From Isoetes taiwanensis (lineage: Eukaryota; Streptophyta; Lycopodiopsida; Isoetales; Isoetaceae), in the NCBI GenBank assembly GCA_021234155.1, contig JAJEKV010000057.1, positions 5,673,821 to 5,737,820 on the forward strand: DNA of 64,000 bases, written 5' to 3'. The first letter of the stretch is position 1, and the number at the start of each line of letters is the position of its first letter. Positions 22,201-31,046 of the stretch are shown here, piece by piece. The notes under the pieces are model-generated. The model saw nothing but the letters and a program-made list of their open reading frames with translations. It did not search any database and was not told the origin of the DNA. Position numbers and translations under genes: made by a program.

Positions 22201-22442
22201 GGATGTGGTGGAGTAAAACGCATTGGTGGGGGCAAACGTCGTTCAGGAGCAGGCTGTGGTGGAGTAAACTGAACTGGTGGTGGAAGCCGACGAATACAAA
22301 CTTCAGGGCTGGGGCTTTGAATATCAGAGACAGAAGTTTCGTGCCTACTACCTGGTGACTTTGGAGCAGGTGTGAAAACCATTGGAGGAGGGAGCCTGCG
22401 AGCAGGACAGGGAGGCTCTGAAGCTCTTCTATCTCCAACCAT
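19284..22442 (-). pseudogene. Probable transposase with DUF7869-like RNase H-fold domain, frameshifted
   Basis: Read from the ATG at 22442 to the stop at 19284, the protein would be about 1,000 residues. The N-terminus has five copies of a proline motif (RRLPPPMVFTP, RRLPPPVQFTP, RRLPPPMRFTP, RNLPPPIHFTP, LRLPPPIRFSP). A Cys/His and Arg/Lys-rich region follows (21376-21867, HTKHCCFQRC) and then an SICATCSELK zinc-type block near 21150. The catalytic-looking core holds VVIDGMDQKKT (about 20903), YLQLDNTTRENKN (about 20675) and VGHIHDHIDQMFSRFS (about 20550), which I recall as the hallmarks of DUF7869 proteins. A C-terminal FWLAKVLEV-...-KVHW block (about 19735) resembles a Tudor/BAH-like module, and the end is acidic. 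Frame slips occur near 22095, 21315, 21015, 20930, 20025 and 19630. The one at 20025 is a run of eight A. The exon structure is unresolved. The transposase role is inferred from motifs and position. Confidence 0.75.
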
Positions 22443-23628
22443 AGTCAGCAAGTAGCGGCGGACGGTATAAATTTATACGATACAGAAGCAGAAACGTAAG
22501 CGAACGGTATAAATTTATACAGAGATGGTATAAATTTATACAGAGAAGGTGTAAGGCTAAACAGAAACAACATAAATTTATACGAAACTTACAGATATTC
22601 GTATAGGAGACGTTATGGAGAAATGCTATACGGAAAGGCACAGAACAGAGGTACTTAAGCCTAGCGACGGCCGGTCTATTTTCTATATATCGTTGCTTTC
22701 GGTCGGCGCCAAGGCCGCATCTTTATATATCTGACCCCAATTTGCTCCTCCGAACAGCTATAAGCGAATCCATACGGTCATGGCCACGTAAGTCTCTAAT
22801 CGGTACCATTCTAGTTCCGCATCTCTTTTAATCTTCTTGTTTTTGTTTTGTCTTGGGTCTATGGTATAAATTTATACCGAGTCTATGGTCCCGCGGTATA
22901 AATTTATACCGAGAGGGTTCTGCAACGGTATAAATTTATACCGCCGGCTCGACGGTATAAATTTATACTGGTTGCGAAACTCTCGAGATATAAATTTATA
23001 CCGCCGTGCTTTCGGGCGTATAAATTTATATCGTTCCAAAATCTCTTTATTTATAAATTTATACTCCCCGAGTGTTCTCAACAGAATCGGTATAAATTTA
23101 CACCGCCTCGAAAGACGAGCGGTATAAATTTATACCGTTGCAGAGCCCTCTCGGTATAAATTTACACAGAAAGATATTACAGTCGTTCAATGAAACAGTT
23201 CGTAAACACTTGCGGTATAAATTTATACGGGGATACCACTTGCGTGGTTTAAATTTAAAATAGGTGTCGAATGTCTAAAGAAATCCGGAACCATACTATT
23301 TGAACACTAGTGTTGTGTTTTAAGGTCTATTTCCAGAGAAAAAGGGGTAAAATAGCGCGAATTTAAGGTTGTTTAAGGGTTTAAGCAACTTTTCTTAGAG
23401 CTAAAGTGTTTAAAATTGTGGTAAAAAACTGTTTTTCTAACGTAAAAGGGGTTCTTTGCGCCTTTTCAGCCTCAAGCTTGTTATCAAAAGCAAGGGACAA
23501 CCATCGAAGGCACAAACGTCGAAGATGCAAAACTACGAACTGAAAGATGTGACATGGTACGTCCATAGGGGAGCAAGGGAGCGCTACCCCACTGACGCGT
23601 GGCGGATGATTACTACCCCGCCGGCGAG
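22443..23628. promoter_or_regulatory. Divergent promoter region with about 15 copies of a 16-bp palindrome
   Basis: GGTATAAATTTATACC or a one- to two-base variant occurs at about 22464, 22506, 22527, 22571, 22863, 22895, 22927, 22954, 22987, 23017, 23050, 23089, 23121, 23153 and 23214. Spacing in the right-hand cluster is mostly 27-40 bp. The spacers are unrelated to each other. The core TATAAATTTATA is a perfect palindrome and contains a TATA-box-like TATAAAT on both strands. The region separates the starts of the transposase and methyltransferase genes, so it may control both. Confidence 0.8.
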
Positions 23629-23814
23629 ATGACAAGCTTAACTGCCACAGAAAACGAAGATGAGATTCATATGAACTGCGTGAACGACGACGGGGACGTT
23701 GTGTACATTCTAAATAGCAGAATGCTTCGTATCAGCATGTGCAAGCCTAAAGATGTTCATGATTACATTGCGGATAATTACAAGCTTGGCTATGTAAGTT
23801 GATCTTTGTGGCTT

Positions 23815-23832
23815 TACCGTATAAATTTATAT
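23815..23832. repeat. Single palindrome copy in the first methyltransferase intron
   Basis: CGTATAAATTTATATCG lies inside the 70-base intron 23794-23863. Three of the five introns of this gene thus carry the motif. Confidence 0.7.
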
Positions 23833-24893
23833 CGTCAGCTTCCTAATTTAACCTGCACTATAGGACATAGTGGACATCCTTTCATGTGTGACACTTTGTG
23901 ACGAGAAGGTTATGACCAAAGGTCTGTGGTACCCACGTTCTAAGGATGAGGTGGAGAAAGATAGTGAACCGAAAGAGGAATAAGAAGAGGAAGAGGAGGA
24001 AGAGGTGGTGACGAGAGGAAAGGGTAAGAGGCAAGCATTGGTAGTAGACACACAGCCCAAAAAAAAGTCAAGGACCACAAAGGCTTTGACTATAGAGGAG
24101 TCAGCAGAAGCGCTTCAAAAGGCCCCTGGGGCAGATATTGTATTGCGGCCCTCAGACAAGTCGAGTGCTATTTTGAAAAGGGTTAATGTGAGACCAAGCT
24201 GCTAAAGCAAACAATTTCTTTGACACTGAGCACAATTAAGAGGCCACCAAAGAATGAAGATGTGGTCAGAGTGCTTCAGGTGAGAAAGTTATACGCGGCA
24301 CATGTGGCTATCTTAAAGCAAAGAATGAGAAGGAATCCACATGCACATGTGTCACCACTCGTTGTCATGGTAGACAGAAGTCAGGTCAACCAACTAAAAG
24401 ATTATAGGAAGGCAGACTTCGAAGATTATACGTATTATGTTCTTGGTGGCACACATAGTTATAAAGCAAGAAAAGAACTATCAAAAGAAGAAAGCCGAAA
24501 CGAGGTCTGGAAGAGTGTGGAAGCGCACATTTATGTGGGGCTAACAGATGAAGAGGCTAAGGTCATTGCCATGAGCCATAATCTCGACAATGATTTCAGA
24601 TTAAAGATGAGCCTTATAGACAAAATCCGATTCATGCACCGAGAGTATGTGGAGTTCAAACAAATGCATGGAGAGGACTTTAAAAAACAAAAGAACAAGC
24701 TCCAAGAACTTGGGAAGCCTGTGTGACAGAGTGTTGTCTAAGTTATGATTCAGATAAGAAGCCCATAATGGCTGTGAAGCAGTATGACAACTACTTCCAG
24801 CTTGCTTTCAGAGACAGTCAAGTAAGTACAACATTTAAATGAGTCTTTCAATAGTATGTTTATCGTGGTTTAAACTGTGTAGAAGCATTGAGC

Positions 24894-25070
24894 TGTATAA
24901 ATATATACCAACCATGGAAGGGTGCTACTGTATAAATTTATACCGAGCCCTGGCTCGGTATAAATTTATAATTTATACCGGTCCAGGGCTCGGTATAAAT
25001 TTATACCGAGCCAGGGCACGGTATAAATTTATACAGTGGCACCCTTCCATGGTTGGTATAAATTTATACC
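24894..25070. repeat. Long inverted repeat in a methyltransferase-gene intron
   Basis: Two arms of about 80 bp pair with few mismatches. The left arm carries ACCAACCATGGAAGGGTGC, then CACTG/TACTG and the palindrome, then GAGCCCTGGCTCGG. The right arm is its inverse. Five copies of the TATAAATTTATA palindrome sit inside, so palindromes are nested in a larger palindrome. The intron (24822-25130) would fold into a strong hairpin in RNA. Confidence 0.85.
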
Positions 25071-26141
25071 ATGACATAAAACTCTGGTACGCTCTTCAAC
25101 ACTAAAGTACTTGACTTTGACCTTTAACAGGTGTGGGATCTTCAAGAAATAATTTTTTGCATGTTCGAGGATGGTGAACTTAAAGAGCAAACTAGCTCCA
25201 CTGGAAAAAAACCGAAAAAAGTAGTGAGGCAAAGCAAAAAAACATGAGCATTGTGCTTTGGACGCAACTACAGGGTCTCAAGAGCAAGGAAATTATTGTG
25301 CGCCTTTTAGAAAATGTTGTGGCCAAAGAATTCACTTTAAATGAAATGGCTAAGGAGGCTAAGACGTAAGCCTCATTTGCTTTGTCGTGTACTTTTTTTA
25401 TTCACTTAGAATTACAATCTTTTTCTTCTTCCAGTCAGAAGGACATTGTCACCTGTCAGTCCGAGTTGATGAAGCAACTAAACCTAGAAAACTGGGAGGA
25501 GTGCAAGCTTCTTTACCCAACTTGTACGACAGACAACACAATCAGAGAGCACGCGGTTAACTTCAGTGGCTGGGTGAGTTTTGCAGAAAACATGTTTTGT
25601 CTTCCAGCCTTTTGTCACACCGTTCTCTTTACGTAACAAGAAGAAAGGTACGCAATGGGCTTTTGAACCTCGGTTCAGAGGGGCCAAAGAGGAAAGGAAG
25701 AGACAAGGCCATTGAGCGAGGTGAAAAGAAGTCGGCTCTAGCGCTTTTGACACTAGCTACTTAAAGATTCACAACGCTTGGGTGGGGCCGGCTTTGTATA
25801 GGGTTGTCTGGGGGTGATTGCACCCGGTGCCGGGGACGCTTGTGGAAAAGCAAAACTTCACATTGTGCATAGCCGATATTCCTTATGCCTTTAGAATTAA
25901 AGATAGCGCCTTCGATGATGAGGCTTTCACGCATTCGCAAGTTCGTGCTTTTTTGGACGACCTCAAGGAAGTCACGCTATCTGCAAACTGGAGGGTAATT
26001 ATTTTTCATTCCGACCTGTAGACCATGTCCGTGCTCAAACCTATAGGAGCGGTCTGCAACGCCGGCTTCGAGACCTGTATTTGGTAAGCCTTTCATACGT
26101 TTAAAGCTCTTCTTTTTACTGTAACTCCACGGTATAATTCT

Positions 26142-26286
26142 TTCCACAGTTGCCTTGCTGTATAAATTTATACGGATGGAGCTGGTATAAATTTATACAG
26201 CATGGCAACCGTGGTATAAATTTATACAGCAAGGCAACCGTCGTATAAATTTATACAGCAAGGCAACCGTGGTATAAATTTATACC
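26142..26286 (+). repeat. Tandem palindrome units in the last methyltransferase intron
   Basis: Palindromes lie at about 26158, 26183, 26212, 26242 and 26270. The spacer CAGCAAGGCAACCGT (or CAGCATGGCAACCGT) recurs three times, making a roughly 30-bp direct repeat. The inverse of the spacer (GTTGCCTTGCTG) stands at 26142-26158, so the block also has an inverted component. The intron is 26084-26337. Confidence 0.85.
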
Positions 26287-27452
26287 GCTACACTACTAGG
26301 ATTACTTATTTTCATTGTTTTCTTTCTGCTAATTTAGAATTACTATATTGACTGGCAGGCTGAAGACGAACGTCAAAGGACATGGTGGTGGTCCGCACTT
26401 AGTGAGCTGCTTCGAGCATTTCCACATAGGTTATTACAGCGCAGACACCAAAAAAGCCATGGTACATTTCAATACGCAGAATGAGAAGACGCCTCCATGC
26501 AATGCTTTCCAGTTCCCTGCTGTCTTGCAAAAGTTGAGAGACCCACAGAGACAAGGCGTTGTGGTCCCATTACCAGAAGTCCCATTACAGTGGTTTTGTC
26601 GCCCGGGTGACTGGATTTTGGACGCATTCTCTGGAACAGGCACCACAGCAGTTTGCGCCCTTAAGCAAGGGCGTAATATTGTTTCAGTTGATATAGAACC
26701 AGGCAAAATAAGTTTCATCGGGATCAGGATAAGCTCCTGTGAATCGTTTCCTGATGAAAATGAGGAACTGGGAGCAAAAAATGGTGCTGGGGATGTTAAA
26801 GGCACTTACACAGAAATCCAGCCTCCTATTACGGGAAGAAAAGATGAGGAGGTGGAGTTCGTGGACCTGGAGCCTGTGGAGCCAGAGCCCGCCAAACCGC
26901 CTGTTCCAATAGCATTAGAATCAGAAGCAGGCATCTCTGGCTTTGTGGCCTCACAAGAGACAGATCAAAAGGGGTACGAGAGTCTCGTGGACTGGGAAGA
27001 GCCTCTTCTCGTATGAATTGATACAGATAGATTGAAATGTCAATATATCATTGCATGGTTGTTTGAGTGCCTCTCTTGTTTTATTTTAAACTATGTACTA
27101 AGAATTGTAATACATATTTATGGTAATTTGTAAACTGAAAGCTTTGTGTCTTCAACAATGTTTAATTAGAACAACTCTTTCTTGCTCCATGATTTCAAAC
27201 TCTTTGTCTTTTTTACGTTTGATTTTGGTAAGTGTGCAAAAAGACAAACTGTATTTGCTTCTATTTTCGTCAATAAGAACTTGTTCAGTTTCCAAAAGTA
27301 GTGTTTTTCTCCTCAAAACAAGCATTTTTTTTGCCTGCTTTCTTTTTAAAATGAAATAGCTTTAAAAATGTTGCTTTTTCTGTGGTATTCCGAACGCTAG
27401 GTGCTCAACAATCTATTTTGCTCCCTATTTTGTCTGTTTTTTCAAGTTTTTA

Positions 27453-27516
27453 ATTTTTTTAAAGGAATCTTTCAAACGCACTTCTTAAATAAGTACGTTT
27501 CATTTTAAACCTTGTT
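27453..27516 (-). repeat. Right terminal inverted repeat of the DNA transposon
   Basis: On the minus strand this reads AACAAGGTTTAAAATGAAAC, then GTACTTATTT, then GAAAGATTCC and an A-run. It pairs with 18881-18958. TGGT follows immediately at 27517. Confidence 0.88.
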
Positions 27517-30500
27517 TGGTGTCTTGCCCTTGCTTTAGGCCATAAATCTTGCTTTTATTTTAACCACTTGCTTCTGGAGCAGAGCAGTTGGGACTCCACA
27601 ATTGGGTCATCATTTGGAGCAGAGCAGAGCAGTTGCAACTCCATCAATCAGGTCATCGTGAGTTAGTACAGTAATATGGTAAGCTTCTCCGAACAACTAT
27701 TGCGGCTTTTGATATCAATTTAGTAGAGAAAAACAGTTGATATATTTTCAGAAGAAAGAAGGTTTTAAAGATGTTGCAATAAACTTAGCCTGTTTTCTCT
27801 ATTTTTGAATGTCGATTTAAATTATGTTGTTACGTCAGATTTTGGCACCACCATATTCTTCCACTTCCAAAATGCACTCAATACTGCACTAGAACTGTGA
27901 GCACGGGCACACATATAAATTCTAAATCATTAAGATTTTATTATGATGAACAGGGAACTAAGTTCTGAGGCTGTTATTCTATTTATCATAGGATTAAATC
28001 CTACATTGTAATGAACTTACTTTGTATATTCTATAGCATGACATAGATAACAAATTCTTTTTCTATTGCTTTCTTTGATTAGATAAGTACACCGATGCTA
28101 TTATGAGTGGCATTCAGATTCATCAAAGCTAACTTGGCACTTTTGATGACTGCTTCCAGTTGTGAGAGCCCAAATAGGAATGGACAGGAGCTTCAATAAG
28201 TTAGAGCTTCCAGTAAAATGTTTTTTGCAACAATACCATCTCTCTTTCATAGCCACTGTGGTATCAAAGTCCTCCTTAGATTCACAGTTTTGGAGCCAAT
28301 TGATTCTTAGCTTGAGATTTGAAGAGAAGCCATAGGACATGGGTACATTACCATAGTTTTTCTGGACTGGAGCCTTTCTTCCCGAATAATATGTCAACTA
28401 GAACGGCTTTTGTTTTGAAGCTTGGACTTCTTCTCTTTTGCCTCTGTTCTGAGAATGGGATAGTGCAGGCATACGCTATGGTAACTTTCAGTTAATGAAG
28501 GAAGCATGTCAATTGCCCCGCATATATCTGCATGTATTCAGATATTTTCGTCCAAACTATTCAAAGATAACTTCATTGCCAAGACTGTGCGATTGCTATA
28601 CCAACGTGAAAGAAACTACTGCATATGCTTGAAATAGTGGAGTCCAGATTAAGCAGAACCCTTATACATACATAATAGGATTTTGGAGGCCAATAGCTCT
28701 GCACTCAAATGTTCTTATAACCATCGCATATAAGTCATGTGATACTGTTGTAGCATTTGTAGCTTTATATTTGATGTCATATAATTTTAGCATATCTAGG
28801 AACTCATTTTATTTCATTATTGACAAGATCAATATTTCGATGTGATTACAAATATAAGAGGTCTGGCAGTAGCACTTCTTGCTAATAAGTTCTATTGTGG
28901 ATTGACCCCGTTGGTGCTATTGGCTTAGCTGTCTACACGACATTTAATTGGTCAAGGGTTGTTTTTGAAAACGCAGGTATGCATGTTTTCTCCTGCTAAT
29001 GCCTCTAAGGTGCGTGCGTGTTAGTTATAGAAAGAGCCTTGCAAAGGAAAATAACCTTCACAAGCGACAATGTTGTTTGTTTCCCCTACCTTCAATTCCT
29101 TATTTTCTTATACAAGTTTCGTGCTGGTGCATCATAGAGTTAGAGCTGTTCCAGTTACCAAGGCATTTCTTCTTTTGCGATCTCAATTAGATCATAGCCA
29201 TTTTCATCCATAATCTGCAATGTGATTCTCTATTATCTACTTACTCATTGTTCTCCAAAACTACGTCTCAGTCTAGAATTTGGAGATGGAAGAAAATGGA
29301 TTATGCATTTTTGCTCACAGTGGAAATGAGAAGGAAAGAATGGATAAGGGTTTTTTAAACTTTCCATTTGGCATAGGGAATGCTTTGTCTATTGCTCTAC
29401 CAAAATTCTAGTTTATCTACTTCAAAGCACTTTGGAAACGGTGAGACAATGTACTCTGCTATTTATGTTCTTGGTGGTGTTGCAAACAAGCTGTGACTTT
29501 TATTGTTGCAACCTTATATCTTAATATCACATGCTTCCGAACATCTGCAAGTTTCATCTGCCTTTTCAGATCCTAGCAAGGATATCATTTTAGCATCTTT
29601 TTTCATCCTCTCTGCCGTAATTGCCTAAATGTTCCATTTTTCTAAGCTTCTTGAGCGTAAATACTGATAGAGCAGATTTCAAAGCTCCCCAGCGCAGAAG
29701 TGGAAATGGATGGATCAGGATATGAAATGCCAAGGTATGTTGCATAATCAACCCCATTCCAACTTTTTTCCCTTCCAATCAACGATGTCAAGAAGTATTG
29801 AGCTGACCTTTGAAGTTAAGCAACGTGCAGCATTCTGAAACCAAACATTATGTTGCATTGCTGATGTGGCATATGCTGTTTTGCAGGTGTGAGATGGGAT
29901 GACAAAAGTCTAGAGTTCAGAATCTATGGAAACATCTATTTGCACATATACATTGTGAAAGCTAATCTTCATTTATGCTGGAGATCTTGCATCATGCTCT
30001 GCGCTTCAAAGTTTGTTATATATAGTGGAAAATTGTTCTTTTTTTCTTCATACGCAAGAACAAGGATCAAAAGCTGTTCATTAATTCTGAAATCATTTAG
30101 AACAGCTTACAGAGTATTTCCTTTACATCGAATCAACAGCTACATGAATTAAATTGTAAGTTTTTTTCTTCTGACCGCGCAACTTCAAATGATAAGATAC
30201 GACATGAATTGGTTTTCTAAGTAAGTTAATTGATTCTGTAAGCATTTCTTCAGTAAAGTAAGCGGTGATAGGACATTAAAGAAAAAGCCTGCTGCGTTAG
30301 AATCTCTAGCTCCTTACCGATCTAAATTGATGAGTATTGTGAGGCATATGCCTTTTTGTTGATTATCTACGTTTATTTTGTTCACAAGAAAAAAGGCAAG
30401 CCAAGGTTTTGTCAGGTGAACCAGTAATAAAGACAAAACTTTAGTATGGGGTGCAGATAAATCTGTGTTCTACCTAATGAGGAACTATCACATCTTAATG

Positions 30501-30764
30501 TTAATTGCTTATGCTAAAAAATTATTGGCAATACAAAAAGTAGATGCTTTCAAATTTGTTAATCAAACAAAGGCGTAGTTCTTAAAACACCCTACTTAGG
30601 CCACAATCCGATGCATATACACTTCTTGGTGTTGCCCGGCAACATCTATAAGACTTTTTGGTATTTGGAACGGCAAAAATGGTATTTTTTTGGACATAGC
30701 GGTCGCTTTTTTCCATTAAGGTAGGAAGACATTTGATGGGCCACATGTGAGCAACACAGCGATC
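27517..30764. other. Non-coding region
   Basis: No convincing gene. A short duplication (TTTGGAGCAGAGCAG...AACTCCA) lies at 27574-27645. A 98-codon minus-strand frame at 28101-28397 has no recognised motif and is probably chance. Confidence 0.5.
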
Positions 30765-30826
30765 GCTTTTTTTTCCAATAGGACGCTGCCTTGTGGCGTG
30801 ACGTTAAAATCTCTTCTTCTTCTAAA
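30765..30826 (+). repeat. Truncated 3' end of a SINE with TCT tail
   Basis: GGACGCTGCCTTGTGGCGTG followed by ACGTTAAAATCTCTTCTTC repeats the end of the copy that follows (30980-31046). Only the 3' part is present. Confidence 0.65.
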
Positions 30827-31046
30827 ATAGTCCTGTGGTAGGACGTTAAACTGCCATACCCAAGGTCACGGGTTCAACGCCTCGTTGTGAAAGTGGCCAT
30901 GCAATGTAAAGTTGGTGGGGGAAGGACCCACTTCAGCAATGTAAAGTGGTGGGGGCAGGACCCATCTGGGTGTGTTGTAAAGTGTCACATGTCCGATAGG
31001 ACGCTGCCTTGTGGCGTGACGTTAAAATCTCTTCTTCTTCTTCTTC
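30827..31046 (+). mobile_element. tRNA-derived SINE
   Basis: The 5' part reads GTGGTAGGACGTTAAACTGCC, split from AAGGTCACGGGTTCAACGCC, where GGTTCAACGCC is a pol III B box and the first block resembles a tRNA A-box region. The 3' part is GGACGCTGCCTTGTGGCGTG-ACGTTAAAATC with a (TTC)n tail. Two internal GCAATGTAAAG-TGG units lie at 30901-30950. It follows directly on the tail of another copy of the same family. It would depend on a LINE for movement. Confidence 0.7.

Larger units (their letters stand above)
23629..27016 (+). pseudogene. ParB-like domain plus beta-type amino-DNA methyltransferase, six exons, with lesions
   Basis: Probable exons are 23629-23793, 23864-24821, 25131-25365, 25435-25573, 25641-26083 and 26338-27016, with GTAAG-type donors. 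Exon 2 has an acidic/basic linker (KGKRQALVV; QPKKKSRTTK) and then a ParB/sulfiredoxin-like domain (24220-24720) with SPLVVMVDRSQVNQL, YYVLGGTHSYKARKEL and EEAKVIAMSHNLDND. Exon 5 holds motif IV as IADIPYAF (25872-25889). Exon 6 holds motif I as LDAFSGTGTTAVCALKQGRN and VSVDIEP (about 26616-26700). Motif IV before motif I is the beta order of N4-cytosine or N6-adenine methyltransferases. The tail is acidic and Pro/Glu-rich. Lesions: in-frame TAA near 23980, shifts near 24200, 24720 and 25225 (run of seven A), and TAG near 26020. DIPY departs from the usual DPPY/SPPY. ParB-methyltransferase proteins are known from phages. The first ATG is uncertain. Confidence 0.8.
18881..27516. mobile_element. 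8.6-kb DNA transposon carrying a transposase gene and a ParB-like/DNA methyltransferase gene
   Basis: The ends are inverted repeats. The left end begins AACAAAGTTTAAATTGAAAC and the right end, read on the minus strand, begins AACAAGGTTTAAAATGAAAC. Both continue with ACTTATTT and end in GAAAGATTCC plus an A-run. TGGT flanks the element on both sides (18877-18880 and 27517-27520) as a direct repeat, the expected target-site duplication. Inside, two genes diverge from a shared region packed with palindromes: a probable transposase on the minus strand and a ParB-like/methyltransferase gene on the plus strand. Both genes have plant-type features and several single-base frameshifts. I do not recognise the superfamily; a 4-bp duplication that is not TTAA excludes the piggyBac and Kolobok type. 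Confidence 0.88.

Noticed and set aside
22872-23127. Frames on both strands encoding repeated YKFI / INLY peptides
   Set aside because: They are translations of the palindromic repeat itself and occur on both strands; not genes.
22464-23230. CRISPR-like array of a 16-bp repeat with unique spacers
   Set aside because: The repeat is a perfect palindrome, spacing varies widely, the host is eukaryotic, and no cas-type gene is present.
23629-27016. Bacterial or phage contamination as source of the ParB-methyltransferase gene
   Set aside because: The gene has GT-AG introns, lies inside plant-type inverted repeats beside a eukaryotic transposase, and is AT-rich like its surroundings.
28101-28397. 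98-codon minus-strand frame as a gene
   Set aside because: No motif, no supporting splice context and AT-rich surroundings; too weak to call.
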